A stretch of 64,000 bases of DNA from an uncultured Cellvibrionales bacterium (GCA_913019905.1 CAJVZD010000021.1:26817-90816), one strand, 5' to 3'; shown: positions 27,117 through 36,985, numbered from the stretch's first letter. Notes: generated from the sequence alone by a model not told the origin. Numbers and translations are program-made.

Positions 27117-27126
27117 TGACTCAAAC

Positions 27127-28392
27127 TTATGCAAGCGCTTGCGTTAAATCCGCGAGGATATCGTCTATGTGCTCGATGCCGACAGACAAACGAATCATTT
27201 CCGGCGATACCCCCGCTTCCTTTTGCTCTTGTTCATTTAATTGCCGATGTGTCGTAGAGGCTGGATGACAGGCCAGAGACTTCGCGTCTCCGATGTTAAC
27301 GAGGCGCTTAAATAATTGCAGCGCATCGTAAAATTTCACACCTGCATCAAAACCGCCTTTTAAACCAAATGACAAAATCGACGCAGGCTTGCCGCCCATA
27401 TACTTCTTCGCAAGAGCGGCATAAGGTGAGCTTTCCAGACCGGCATAACTTACCCACTCTACACTATCGTGCTGTTGCAGGTATTCCGCGACCTTTAAGG
27501 CGTTCTCGGTGTGTCGCTCCATCCGCAAGGACAAAGTCTCTAATCCCATCAACAGCTGGAACGACGCCATTGGAGACAGCGCCGCGCCAGTATTGCGCAA
27601 AGGTACCGTGCGAGCTCGACCGATAAAGGCCGCCGCCTCAAAAGCCTCCGTATAAACAACACCGTGATACGCGGGCTCTGGCTGGTTTAACACCGGGAAG
27701 CGCTCTTTGTGTTCAGCCCACGGGAAATTTCCCGAGTCGACAATCATGCCTCCCAGCGTCGTGCCGTGACCACCGATATACTTTGTTAAAGAATGAACGA
27801 CAATATCGACCCCATGACTAAAAGGTTTACACAAGACCGGGGTTGCGACGGTGTTATCAACAATGACGGGGACACCCTTCGCGTGAGCGGCACTTGCAAT
27901 AGCGCCCAAATCAACAATATTACCGGCAGGATTGCCGATGCTCTCACAAAATACCGCTTTGGTTTTGTCATCAATTAAGGCCGCCAAACTCTCGGCACTA
28001 TCGTCGGCGGCAAAACGTACTTCAATGCCCAATTTAGGCAACATATGTGCAAACAAGGTATAGGTTCCACCGTATAACTGCGGTGTCGATACAATATTAT
28101 CGCCCGCTTCGGCAATGGTTAGTATGGCGTAGTTTATTGCCGCACTACCTGAACTAACAGCAAGTGCACCAACACCCCCTTCCAGTGCTGCGACTCGTTG
28201 CTCGAGAACGTCATTGGTCGGATTCATGATTCGACTATATATATTCCCCGGTACCGCTAAATTGAAAAGGTCGGCGCCGTGTTGCGCGTTATCAAACTCG
28301 AAGGCAACCGTTTGGTAAATGGGCGTCGCTACTGAGTGTGTGGTTGGGTCTGTTTCATAACCGTGATGAATGGCCAGCGTTTCATCTTTCAT
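27127..28392 (-). CDS. metY: O-acetylhomoserine aminocarboxypropyltransferase (sulfhydrylase)
   Basis: MetY makes homocysteine from O-acetylhomoserine and sulfide using PLP. The 421 residues belong to the Cys/Met metabolism PLP family. The N-terminal HHGYETDPTTHSVATPIYQT, SGSAAINYAIL, and the PLP Lys K204 in VHSLTKYIGGHGTTLGG are visible. The internal insertion around 225-270 (PEPAYHGVVYTEAF) distinguishes MetY from MetB and MetZ. The start has AGGAAG 8 nt upstream. It is monocistronic with its own terminator and divergent from cyaA. I see no SAM riboswitch in the leader. Confidence 0.95.
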   Translation of the reverse strand: MKDETLAIHHGYETDPTTHSVATPIYQTVAFEFDNAQHGADLFNLAVPGNIYSRIMNPTNDVLEQRVAALEGGVGALAVSSGSAAINYAILTIAEAGDNIVSTPQLYGGTYTLFAHMLPKLGIEVRFAADDSAESLAALIDDKTKAVFCESIGNPAGNIVDLGAIASAAHAKGVPVIVDNTVATPVLCKPFSHGVDIVVHSLTKYIGGHGTTLGGMIVDSGNFPWAEHKERFPVLNQPEPAYHGVVYTEAFEAAAFIGRARTVPLRNTGAALSPMASFQLLMGLETLSLRMERHTENALKVAEYLQQHDSVEWVSYAGLESSPYAALAKKYMGGKPASILSFGLKGGFDAGVKFYDALQLFKRLVNIGDAKSLACHPASTTHRQLNEQEQKEAGVSPEMIRLSVGIEHIDDILADLTQALA

Positions 28393-28737
28393 TTTATTCT
28401 TCCTGTTGAGTAGATTATTTCCGATTAAGGCTTATAAACGACAGTGTAAAGTGATATCAGCCATGAGCCAACCTCCATTAGCATTTTGACCAGACCAAAG
28501 TGGAAGACGCTTCCAATGCAAGAAAGACGATGGCGCTTTTCAGCTGTTTCTGCACATTGGGTCTGCCACACCAATTCCCAGTTACGCCATGCAAAATTTT
28601 CCCAATTAATTTAGGCCGTTTATTATCCTGAATCGCTACTCTCACGAATATGCTAAGCTTCATAAGCAGCCGAGGTTCTTTTTTTCAGCGTCATTATTAG
28701 CCAGAAAAAGAACCTAAAGACCTCTTTCCCACCTATA
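28393..28737. other. Divergent region metY/cyaA
   Basis: This 345-bp spacer carries the promoters of metY (reverse) and cyaA (forward). I looked for SAM-II and other SAM aptamers upstream of metY and found none. A 61-codon reverse frame (28478-28663) has no support. Confidence 0.4.
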
Positions 28738-31635
28738 ATGAGAGCCATGTCACTACAAGAAAAAAATCAATCTTCGATCGATGACGGTGTAGATCGGAAG
28801 AACCTGAACGTCATCAAGGCGCGTTTTTTACAGGTCAATGCAGCGCGTCTTTCCCGAACAAAATCCTCACTCACTGCGCGTCAGGAAGTATTCCTGGATC
28901 TGCTACCGCTATTATTTCACGTAAATCATCCTATTTTGCCCGGTTATGTCACACGAGAAACGCCATCGGGCGTTGTCAATTACAATCCTTCCAAGGATGA
29001 CATTCAAAAAGCGCAACGCCTTGCACGCAGCTTTAACTACCAACGGCAACCCAACCACCGTCCCGGTATCACTGGTTTATACCTGATGGGATCTTGCGGC
29101 ACTGTCGCACAGTCGAAAAAATCAGACTTAGATATATGGGTATGTCATCAAGACAACCTGAACCACGATGATACCCGCTTGCTTCGGAAAAAATGCGACA
29201 ACATTAGCCTTTGGGCTTTGTCTCGGGGACTGGAAGTTCATTTCTTTATGATGGAAGGTGAAAAATTCCGACTCGGAGAAAGAGAATCGCTATCCGCCGA
29301 AGATTGCGGCAGCTCTCAACATTATCTTTTGCTGGATGAATTTTATCGAACCGGGTTGTTGATTGCGGGGCGCTTCCCCATTTGGTGGCTGATACCCTCT
29401 GACGAGGACGTCAACCATGATTACTATTCAAAAACACTTCGCGAAAAAAGATTTATTCAGGAAGACGAATCGATCGATTTTGGCGGCGTTGGACATATAC
29501 CTGCTGGAGAATTTGCCGGGGCTGGAGTTTGGCAACTCTATAAGGCCATCGATTCTCCCTATAAGTCGGTATTAAAAATATTACTCACCGAAGTGTATGC
29601 TTCTGAATACCCTAAAGTAGTACCGCTCAGCACATCCTTTAAGCGAGCTATCTATAATAAGCAGCTAGACATTGATGAACTGGATCCTTATGTGGTCGTA
29701 TACAGAAAACTGGAAAGCTATTTGAAGGCGCGGGATGAGCCAAATAGACTGGAATTGGTACGCAGATGTTTCTATTTTAAAGTAGGCATCGCGCTATCGC
29801 GCTCAAACCGAAATCGAAGTAAATCTTGGAAACGGCAACTCATGGAAAAACTTGTCGTAGAGTGGCAGTGGCCGAAAGAACACCTCTACAATTTGGATGC
29901 TCGGAAGAAGTGGAAGGTAGCTCGGGTCATAGATGAACAAAAGGAACTGGTTAGAGAACTAACGAATTGCTACAGATTCGTACTTGAATTTGCCCGTCGG
30001 ACACGAGCTTCCTCAATGATCAATTCACAGGAGATGAATATACTTGGCAGAAAACTATATGCTGCTTTTGAACGAAAAGCAGAAAAGATCGAATGGATCA
30101 ATCCCGGGATTTCACCGAATCTAACAGAAGAGAACCTTACCTTCTTTCTACATCAAACCGAAGAGGGGAAACTATCACAATGGGCTGTTAGCAGTGATAC
30201 AGTCGATAAGAATAATCCAGACCGTTCGCAAATATTAAAGAAGTCGAATAGCCTAACTTCTCTGTTAGCGTGGTGCCATTACAATGGCCTGTGTGATAAC
30301 AGTACTCGAATAGCAATCGTAGACGGCGAACACACTGTGAGAGAATACGAAATATTCAATATGATGCATCACATGCGTCAGCAATTACCCGTCGCGAAAC
30401 AATACAGTGATCAGGAAGAAAGACAACACGAACGGTTTAACGAAACAATGCGGCCAATATTTGTTCAACTTTTTATCAACGTAGGTTCTGATCCCTTAGA
30501 ACATAAACGCAGCCAAGGTATCGAACTTATAAGCGATCACACTGACAGTTTGGGGTATAGCGGCTTTCGCGAAAATCTGGTGTTGAATGTCGAACAAGTC
30601 ATCGTTAACAGCTGGGGGGAGATTAGCAGCCATCGCTACGAAGGCAGAAATGCGCTGATGCGTTGTATCAGAGATTTTTTCCAAATGTTACCACCCAACA
30701 GCAAGGGGACATTGCCAGAAATAAACATACACTGCTTTTGCCCGACTCGCGCAACGGCAATATCAACCCGTGTTCAAGAACTAATCGAAGATATCACTGC
30801 GAGTTTCTATGGCGACAAACAAGCGGCTAACACGCGTTATGTTGTTGAAATAGGCAGGGAATTTTATTTGCTGCAGTTCATCGAAAAACACTTGAAAATT
30901 TCTCATGCCAAAAATTTCATTGAGCTTGCAAAATATTTGGGTGAACCACAGATCACTTATAGTCCTATCAAATTCGATCGATATTGCCGTCCTAATTCAA
31001 CCTTACAAGCCCTATGCCAATACGCGCAGGCGGAGCGAATTCAAGTATTCTTCGAACAGAAAGATGATGTCGCCGACATTTTTGTTCTAGACGAAATGTG
31101 CTCACTGTATATGTTTAGCACCCCCTTCCACAATGCAAACAGTTTACTAAACCCATTAGATCAATTTATACAATCGACACTTTTTCGCCAATACAGTGAG
31201 TCGGGTGATTTTGACTCGATTTCGACCGGAGAATACACACCCCAAAGCCGAAAAATTGAGTATTATCAAATCACCGAGAAAAAGACGCGGAAAGTGATCA
31301 GCCGCTATAGCGACATTGAGGAAATCAATTCCAAACACTTCTTTAATGTTCAAGCAACGGCAACTCAGAATATAGAAGGGAATATCCAATTCGATATTTA
31401 TTGCGATAGCATTGAATTTCTGGCCGCTGACTATGGCACAGACATATATATAATGGCCGCCAAGCACATTCTCAGTCTTCGAAAATCCGCAGCCCACTAT
31501 CCCTGTTATATTACCGATCTGGATCTGAGCAGTCTTATCGATAGTACAACTGATACACCGATACAAACGATTCAATATCTACGATACAAACAACAGTTAG
31601 AATTACAACTGGATGCGGCGATTAGCGAGCTCTAA
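28738..31635 (+). CDS. cyaA: Class I adenylate cyclase
   Basis: CyaA makes cAMP from ATP for the CRP/Vfr regulon. The 965 residues match the class I family. A DNA polymerase beta-like catalytic core has GSCGTVAQSKKSDLDIWVC (118-136, the catalytic G-S and D-x-D motif), and RPGITGLYLMG precedes it. The long C-terminal regulatory part follows. The other conserved blocks SLSAEDCGSSQHYLLLDEFYR and HIPAGEFAGAGVWQLYKAI are present. The start could also be the ATG at 28747. The class I enzymes in enterobacteria are regulated by the PTS, but here no PTS gene adjoins. In Pseudomonas cyaA is followed by cyaY and lppL. Here three other genes lie between cyaA and lptM. Confidence 0.95.
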   Translation: MRAMSLQEKNQSSIDDGVDRKNLNVIKARFLQVNAARLSRTKSSLTARQEVFLDLLPLLFHVNHPILPGYVTRETPSGVVNYNPSKDDIQKAQRLARSFNYQRQPNHRPGITGLYLMGSCGTVAQSKKSDLDIWVCHQDNLNHDDTRLLRKKCDNISLWALSRGLEVHFFMMEGEKFRLGERESLSAEDCGSSQHYLLLDEFYRTGLLIAGRFPIWWLIPSDEDVNHDYYSKTLREKRFIQEDESIDFGGVGHIPAGEFAGAGVWQLYKAIDSPYKSVLKILLTEVYASEYPKVVPLSTSFKRAIYNKQLDIDELDPYVVVYRKLESYLKARDEPNRLELVRRCFYFKVGIALSRSNRNRSKSWKRQLMEKLVVEWQWPKEHLYNLDARKKWKVARVIDEQKELVRELTNCYRFVLEFARRTRASSMINSQEMNILGRKLYAAFERKAEKIEWINPGISPNLTEENLTFFLHQTEEGKLSQWAVSSDTVDKNNPDRSQILKKSNSLTSLLAWCHYNGLCDNSTRIAIVDGEHTVREYEIFNMMHHMRQQLPVAKQYSDQEERQHERFNETMRPIFVQLFINVGSDPLEHKRSQGIELISDHTDSLGYSGFRENLVLNVEQVIVNSWGEISSHRYEGRNALMRCIRDFFQMLPPNSKGTLPEINIHCFCPTRATAISTRVQELIEDITASFYGDKQAANTRYVVEIGREFYLLQFIEKHLKISHAKNFIELAKYLGEPQITYSPIKFDRYCRPNSTLQALCQYAQAERIQVFFEQKDDVADIFVLDEMCSLYMFSTPFHNANSLLNPLDQFIQSTLFRQYSESGDFDSISTGEYTPQSRKIEYYQITEKKTRKVISRYSDIEEINSKHFFNVQATATQNIEGNIQFDIYCDSIEFLAADYGTDIYIMAAKHILSLRKSAAHYPCYITDLDLSSLIDSTTDTPIQTIQYLRYKQQLELQLDAAISEL

Positions 31636-31640
31636 AGTCG

Positions 31641-32645
31641 TTACCAATTTTTGAACGTTATCGCCATTTGAAAAACCACATCCGGCGAAGTATCAACAAC
31701 TATATCTTCACTAACAGATAGATCAAGTACGGTATTTTTGTTGAATCGTATGGCTCCACCTAATAATAACTGTGCAGCTTCACCCCCCAACTCTTTCGTC
31801 GCGCTATCGTAGAAAGTGGAATGTGCATCTATCTGCGCTTTTAGGGCTATATTGTTATTAAACAACCACACCACTGTCGATGAACCATACACAACCCAGT
31901 CTTTACGCTGCCTATTGAGGACCTCGCCTTCGCCTAAACGAAGAATTCCAGCACTTGCATGCCAACGAAACGCGCTCGACTCCCATTCGCTGATGTTAAC
32001 TCCCAAGTAGAAATCGCTGGACTTCGAGCCGAGTAACTTAGCTGCATTCCCGGTCGGCAATTTTACTCCCGCTCGTAATGCGATTTCTTGCGTTGGCGTT
32101 TCATATAAAGAATAGGCAATCTTCATTGTTACATCACCTAATCCCCGTGCAGGTTCCTCAAGCACAAATGTTTCGTCGTTATTATGATAACTATACTGCA
32201 AGCCATTTTCCGGAAAATTTTCTCTCCCTCCATTGGGTAGTCCAAAAAATCGATGCCAATCGGTGATAAAATTGTCTAGCCCTCCCGCTTTATGACGGAG
32301 GTAGGACACATCCAGTCCAATCTCCAACGCATCTGAATAGCCGTAGCGTATTTGTACATTATTACGGTGGGTTTCACCATCAATTACGATTGTTTCCTTG
32401 GAGGGCTGCCGGGACAAATAATTATCAAAACTAAAATTGCTCGACGCTTCCAATTGCAACCCTAATTTGAGTTTCGATTTCGGAATCAATTGTGCACTTT
32501 CAGCAGATGGCAAACCATAAATCTTAACGAAGGGATTACTGTTACTAAAATAGAACGGGGCGGTGATATCTGCAAAAGAATGCGGTGCTGCTAGAAAAAT
32601 TATTAGCGACAATAAGATCAATTTTTGAAAGGCTTTAGGACACAT
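31641..32645 (-). CDS. DUF3187 family outer-membrane protein
   Basis: The 334-residue protein has a signal peptide (LILLSLIIFLAAPHSFA, cut about residue 25). Its beta-rich mature part begins ITAPFYFSNSNPFVKIYGLPSAE, the DUF3187 pattern, and ends with the aromatic-terminated strand VVFQMAITFKNW, typical of outer-membrane beta barrels. The function of DUF3187 is not established. Neighbours suggest nothing firm: cyaA ends 5 nt away on the opposite strand, and the SGNH/MBOAT pair lies upstream on the same strand. It may be a transport or structural barrel. Confidence 0.8.
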   Translation of the reverse strand: MCPKAFQKLILLSLIIFLAAPHSFADITAPFYFSNSNPFVKIYGLPSAESAQLIPKSKLKLGLQLEASSNFSFDNYLSRQPSKETIVIDGETHRNNVQIRYGYSDALEIGLDVSYLRHKAGGLDNFITDWHRFFGLPNGGRENFPENGLQYSYHNNDETFVLEEPARGLGDVTMKIAYSLYETPTQEIALRAGVKLPTGNAAKLLGSKSSDFYLGVNISEWESSAFRWHASAGILRLGEGEVLNRQRKDWVVYGSSTVVWLFNNNIALKAQIDAHSTFYDSATKELGGEAAQLLLGGAIRFNKNTVLDLSVSEDIVVDTSPDVVFQMAITFKNW

Positions 32646-32716
32646 AGTGAATCTGACTAGTCAATGAGATTAAACACCCAATGTGAGGTGATTCGGGAAA
32701 TAAGCCAACGAAAGAT

Positions 32717-33784
32717 TTAGGGTGAATAACTGAGGCAATCACTTAAAACTCTTTCAAAAGGATAGTTTGAAAGTTCATCATTATGTTTCAACAGATTCTC
32801 ATGCCAATTTCCGAGAACTTTTCGTTTTTCCTGCTGAATACTGACAAGCAATTCATGGCTTAACTCGGCAGAAAAGTGCATTAAGTCGCGATAATTTTCC
32901 AAGTCTTTTACCATTGTATGTTCTGAAAAATACTCATGCAAACTGACATTTGGCAAACCTAGTAACTGAGGATATAAATAATCTTTTGCCAAAGTCATCG
33001 CCGCGAATTTGCCGGGTTGTCTTTTTTTCAGCATTGCCTGAAAAGCGTAAGAAACCGGCGGTGAAAATACGACGAATTCGATGTCGGGATGCCCTCGAAC
33101 AATACTCAGTAAATTGCGGTCAATATTCAGTCTAATATCTGTTGCTGGGATTTGCAGATCTTTTTTCTCGCTAAGCAAACCGCCTTTTCGCAACTGGCTC
33201 TGCATCAGCTCGGGACAGCCATGTTTGAATTTCCCTGAATGGAAATCCATTGTCTTCCAATCATCATTATCAATATCTCTGCCGATTATAAAATCGCCAA
33301 CAGCTTCTATCGATGCGACCGTGTTGGAAAAATTGAACAAGTAGAAAATGTCATTGAAAAGATCTTCGTCATACATGTAGAAGGGGAACCCGGCGCCTTT
33401 TCGAACTTCATTAACACCATTGACGAGCGCGCCGTCGTAGATCTCCCAGATAATCGTTTTCGGCTTTTTCGTCGACAACGCCAATTGCACCATCAAACTC
33501 TGTTCCCGCAAACTTCCTCCCGCAATCGCTAGCAGCAAACTATCAACTTGAAATAGATTGTCAATATCCTCTTTAATGAAATTTTGCGCCATCGACGTTC
33601 CCACCACAACCGCATCAAAATCTTTATTCCGAATTATTCCTGGGTAGCGATATCGTGTTTGCGGCTCATACTTAGCGATAGAAATATCGGAAAAGAAACG
33701 CAGAGGGTCAATAATCGTATTGATTGAAAGTACGAAGATGCATCCTACGAATAATGTTATTAAAAAAGGTCGAAAAAACGTCAT
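32717..33784 (-). CDS. SGNH-like acyltransfer partner of MBOAT protein
   Basis: The 355-residue protein has an N-terminal membrane anchor (about 6-24) and an extracytoplasmic domain. A Ser motif VVVGTSMAQNF (S64) sits where SGNH hydrolases have block I, and the C-terminal Asp-x-x-His motif is present as YRDLMHFS (D300, H303). Genes of this type, next to an MBOAT protein, form AlgI/AlgJ- or PatA/PatB-like acetyl transfer pairs that acetylate exopolysaccharide, peptidoglycan or other surface glycans. It lies 13 bp downstream of the MBOAT gene. The catalytic Ser-Asp-His set is inferred from position, with no polysaccharide-synthesis genes around. Confidence 0.75.
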   Translation of the reverse strand: MTFFRPFLITLFVGCIFVLSINTIIDPLRFFSDISIAKYEPQTRYRYPGIIRNKDFDAVVVGTSMAQNFIKEDIDNLFQVDSLLLAIAGGSLREQSLMVQLALSTKKPKTIIWEIYDGALVNGVNEVRKGAGFPFYMYDEDLFNDIFYLFNFSNTVASIEAVGDFIIGRDIDNDDWKTMDFHSGKFKHGCPELMQSQLRKGGLLSEKKDLQIPATDIRLNIDRNLLSIVRGHPDIEFVVFSPPVSYAFQAMLKKRQPGKFAAMTLAKDYLYPQLLGLPNVSLHEYFSEHTMVKDLENYRDLMHFSAELSHELLVSIQQEKRKVLGNWHENLLKHNDELSNYPFERVLSDCLSYSP

Positions 33785-33797
33785 TGGTCACCGTCAA

Positions 33798-35333
33798 TCA
33801 AAATTGAAAATACAAGAACTCAGAGGTCTTGTTCATACTCAATAGACAATAAAGCAATACCAAACCGCAGACGATGCCTGATGTCTTCTCTAACGGTATC
33901 ACCCATCGGCTCTCACCCACCGGCTCCAGTACTGGTTTATATTTGAACAATAATTGGTAGGTATTTGGAAAAGTCATTGTTACAACTATTAAAGCTATAA
34001 GTAACCAAAGGTCGCCCAATGAGGTGAAAAAATTCATATCGTAAAACTGCACGCCCCAGTCTTGCATCCAAACAGCATTTTCACCCCATCGCCCCAAATA
34101 CTTAGAGGGAAATACGATCCCATTTAATCCCACCATGCCCTTCAATATCGACACGGCACCCGTTAAGGTTTCTGCCCGGAAAAAGACCCAACCAATAATA
34201 ACGCAAATCAAGGTAAGAAAATGACTAGCAAATCGGTAGATTCGCGCATTAACGATTTGCCATTCCTTCGCCAACTTCCTCCATAAGTGGTTTACGACTA
34301 AATAGAAACCGTGCAGCGCGCCCCACACAACAAAAGTCCAACCGGCACCGTGCCACAATCCACCGAGCAACATGGTGATAAAGAGGTTTTGAAACCGTCG
34401 AATTTCCCCGTGCCGATTGCCGCCCAGTGCGATGTAGAGATAATCTCGCAAAAACCGCGACAACGTTATGTGCCAGCGGCGCCAAAAATCGATGATCGAA
34501 GCCGACTTGTAAGGCGAATCGAAATTTGCCGGCAGGGTAATGCCAAAAAGCCGAGCAGCTCCCACAGCCATATCTGCGTAACCACTAAAGTCGAAATAAA
34601 GCTGTAATGTATAGGACAGCGCTGCCAACCACGCTTCGATCAGGGTTAATTCGCCGCCCTGATCTACGACAGTAAATAAGGGCGTGGAGATTTCCGCGAC
34701 ACTGTCGGCGATAATCACCTTTTTGAATAAGCCAATGGTAAAAATAATGCTGCCAATAGCGATATTTTGCAATGCTAATGACTGATTCCTGTTTTTAACG
34801 AATTGAGGCATCATTTCCTTATGATGTACTATCGGACCCGCTATCAACTGAGGGAAAAAAGTAACAAATAGGCAGTAGTTCAAAAAACCATAATGCTTGG
34901 ATTCACCGCGGTAGGCGTCTACTAGATAGGCAATTTGCTGAAAGGTAAAAAACGATATGGCCAGCGGCAAGATAATTTCTTCAACAGACACAGGTTTATC
35001 AACGAGTGTAGAAATAATCCCAACGAAAAAAAGCAGATATTTGTAATAGCAAAGCACCAGCAGGTTACAACTTACGCCCAAAGCTAACAGCCACCGCCTT
35101 TTAGCCTGGAAGATATCGTGGTTTGTAAGAACGGTTCCCAGCGCATAATTGCACATTATCGAGCCGAGAATCAGTAATAGATAGGCCGGGTTCCACCAGC
35201 TATAAAACGCAAAGGACGCAAAAACTAACAAGACAATAGATAAAGTATAGCTGCCGTATTTTTTTAACCAGTAAAAGGCAATAACGGTTAAAGGCAAAAA
35301 AAGAAGGATAAAAATATAGGAGTTAAAGAGCAT
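33798..35333 (-). CDS. MBOAT-family membrane-bound O-acyltransferase (AlgI-like)
   Basis: The 511-residue multi-spanning protein matches the AlgI/PatA/DltB family. It has about 11 membrane helices, the motif LYFDFSGYADMAVGAARLFGI, and SIIDFWRRWHITLSRFLRDY, with the family's invariant His-bearing loop GGLWHGAGWTFVVWGALHG. AlgI-type proteins carry acyl groups across the inner membrane to a periplasmic acceptor or SGNH partner. That partner is the next gene. No alginate, cellulose or wall-teichoic genes are in the window, so the acceptor glycan is unknown. It lies on the strand opposite cyaA and lptM-lysA. Confidence 0.92.
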   Translation of the reverse strand: MLFNSYIFILLFLPLTVIAFYWLKKYGSYTLSIVLLVFASFAFYSWWNPAYLLLILGSIMCNYALGTVLTNHDIFQAKRRWLLALGVSCNLLVLCYYKYLLFFVGIISTLVDKPVSVEEIILPLAISFFTFQQIAYLVDAYRGESKHYGFLNYCLFVTFFPQLIAGPIVHHKEMMPQFVKNRNQSLALQNIAIGSIIFTIGLFKKVIIADSVAEISTPLFTVVDQGGELTLIEAWLAALSYTLQLYFDFSGYADMAVGAARLFGITLPANFDSPYKSASIIDFWRRWHITLSRFLRDYLYIALGGNRHGEIRRFQNLFITMLLGGLWHGAGWTFVVWGALHGFYLVVNHLWRKLAKEWQIVNARIYRFASHFLTLICVIIGWVFFRAETLTGAVSILKGMVGLNGIVFPSKYLGRWGENAVWMQDWGVQFYDMNFFTSLGDLWLLIALIVVTMTFPNTYQLLFKYKPVLEPVGESRWVIPLEKTSGIVCGLVLLYCLLSMNKTSEFLYFQF

Positions 35334-35484
35334 AAAGGAAACTTCAAATTGCCAAGGTCTTAATTAAGTGTATTTTTGGACCAGTATAACAAATAGGCGC
35401 CAAAAACGGTCTTTTTAGACCCTTTCTATCCTCTGGCGGCATCGGTATACTTGCGTTTTTATTTAATGTCTCTGGGATCTTACG

Positions 35485-35604
35485 GTGCGTTTCTATTCGA
35501 CTCTGTTATTACTGTGCACAATTTTTCTTGCTGGATGTGGTCAAAAAGGACCGCTTTTTATCCCGCAAGATCCAAATACCAACAGCATGAGCACAATTCT
35601 TTAA
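35485..35604 (+). CDS. lptM: LPS-assembly lipoprotein LptM (YifL/LppL), 39 aa
   Basis: I found this gene by reading the frame that starts at GTG 35485. The 39 residues begin MRFYSTLLLLCTIFLAGCGQ, a signal peptide ending in a lipobox LAGC (lipidated Cys18). KGPLF and IPQDPN follow, which match the GxKGPLxxP signature of YifL/LppL. GGGA (35474-35477) lies 7 nt upstream of the start. LptM stabilises the LptD/LptE outer-membrane LPS translocon and promotes LptD maturation. It is immediately upstream of lysA (62-bp gap), the same position as lppL in Pseudomonas, and heads the operon. It is short and easily missed. Confidence 0.93.
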   Translation: MRFYSTLLLLCTIFLAGCGQKGPLFIPQDPNTNSMSTIL

Positions 35605-35666
35605 AGGGCGGTAGATTATCTACGGTCGCTGTAAACAACAACTTTTTCTTTAGTGGATTTAATTTA

Positions 35667-36917
35667 ATGGACGCATTTCAGTATCGTGATGGTGATCTTT
35701 ATGCCGAAAATGTACCGCTAGCAGCTATTTCCGAATCATATGGCACACCCACTTACGTTTATTCTAAAGCGTATCTCGAGCAGCAATTTCTGTCCTATCA
35801 AAATGCTTTGGAGGGCCGTGACCATTTAATTTGTTATGCGGTAAAGGCAAATTCTAATATTGCCGTTCTAAATGTCTTAGCACGCCTAGGTGCTGGTTTC
35901 GATATCGTGTCAGAGGGTGAACTCGACCGCGTTCTAGCCGCAGGCGGTGAAGCTGAAAAAATAGTTTTTTCTGGCGTCGCTAAAACGGTTACCGAAATGC
36001 GAAGAGGCTTAGAAGCAGGCATTCATTGTTTCAATATTGAATCAGCTGCGGAACTTGAAACCCTTCAAATCGTAGCCAAAGATCTGGGTCTCATTGCGCC
36101 GGTGTCTCTGCGGGTGAACCCCAATGTAGATGCCAACACGCACCCCTACATTTCCACCGGTCTTAAAGAAAACAAGTTCGGCGTCAGCATCGAACAGGCA
36201 CCTGACGTCTATCGGCGCGCCAACGAACTAAGCCATATAAATATTATTGGTGTCGACTGCCACATTGGCTCTCAGCTGACTGATACTGCACCTTTTCTCG
36301 ACGCCCTTAATATTATATTGGCCCTGATTGATCAACTCGAAACTGACGGTATCACTATAAGCCATCTCGATTTGGGAGGAGGACTAGGCGTTCGTTACAA
36401 AGATGAGCAGCCACCCGCGCCCTCCGATTACGTATCATCGGTTCTTAAAAGTCTTGGAAACCGGCATCTCACCATCGCTTTTGAGCCCGGCCGCTCCATT
36501 TGCGCCAATGCAGGCGTATTGTTAACGAAAGTCGAATACCTCAAACCTACCCCCCACAAGAACTTTGCGCTTATAGATGCCGCGATGAATGATATGATTC
36601 GTCCCGCTCTATATCAGGCCTGGCTCGATATTGACCCCGTTAAACCCCGAAGTGCAGGTGAAGAAAAAGTTTGGGATATCGTTGGCCCGGTTTGTGAAAC
36701 CGGAGACTTTATCGGAAAAGACCGGGCACTAATTCTGGAACCGGGGGACTTATTATCCATTGCCTCTTCTGGCGCCTATGGTTTTGCGATGAGTTCCAAT
36801 TACAATAGCCGTACTCGCGCTGCTGAAGTAATGGTCGATGGTGATAGAATGCATTTGATACGCGAAAGAGAAACAATCGCCGACCTGATGAAAGGTGAAA
36901 AGCTAATTCCACAGTGA
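35667..36917 (+). CDS. lysA: Diaminopimelate decarboxylase
   Basis: LysA converts meso-diaminopimelate to lysine with PLP. The 416 residues start at the ATG at 35667 (MDAFQYRDGDLYAENVPL). The open frame continues upstream to 35451 but is not family-like there, and that part overlaps lptM in another frame. Visible features are the PLP Lys in ICYAVKANSNIAVL, HIGSQLTD, the Gly-rich LDLGGGLGVRYKDEQPP, EPGRSICANAG, and the intersubunit Cys motif GPVCETGDFIGKDR. It precedes dapF, so the last two lysine-pathway steps are adjacent but in the reverse order of the reactions. Confidence 0.97.
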   Translation: MDAFQYRDGDLYAENVPLAAISESYGTPTYVYSKAYLEQQFLSYQNALEGRDHLICYAVKANSNIAVLNVLARLGAGFDIVSEGELDRVLAAGGEAEKIVFSGVAKTVTEMRRGLEAGIHCFNIESAAELETLQIVAKDLGLIAPVSLRVNPNVDANTHPYISTGLKENKFGVSIEQAPDVYRRANELSHINIIGVDCHIGSQLTDTAPFLDALNIILALIDQLETDGITISHLDLGGGLGVRYKDEQPPAPSDYVSSVLKSLGNRHLTIAFEPGRSICANAGVLLTKVEYLKPTPHKNFALIDAAMNDMIRPALYQAWLDIDPVKPRSAGEEKVWDIVGPVCETGDFIGKDRALILEPGDLLSIASSGAYGFAMSSNYNSRTRAAEVMVDGDRMHLIRERETIADLMKGEKLIPQ

Positions 36918-36985
36918 AGTTAGCAAATGACTCACATCATCACTATTTTCTGCGCCACCGGTGAGGCGCTCAAGGAACACCTGCC

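Noticed and set aside
28393..28480. SAM riboswitch upstream of metY
   Set aside because: I compared the leader with SAM-II-type features and found no pseudoknot pattern.
28486..28498. TTGACCAGACCAA shared between metY leader and glnK spacer (41652-41664)
   Set aside because: Matching 13-mers are expected many times by chance in 64 kb on both strands.
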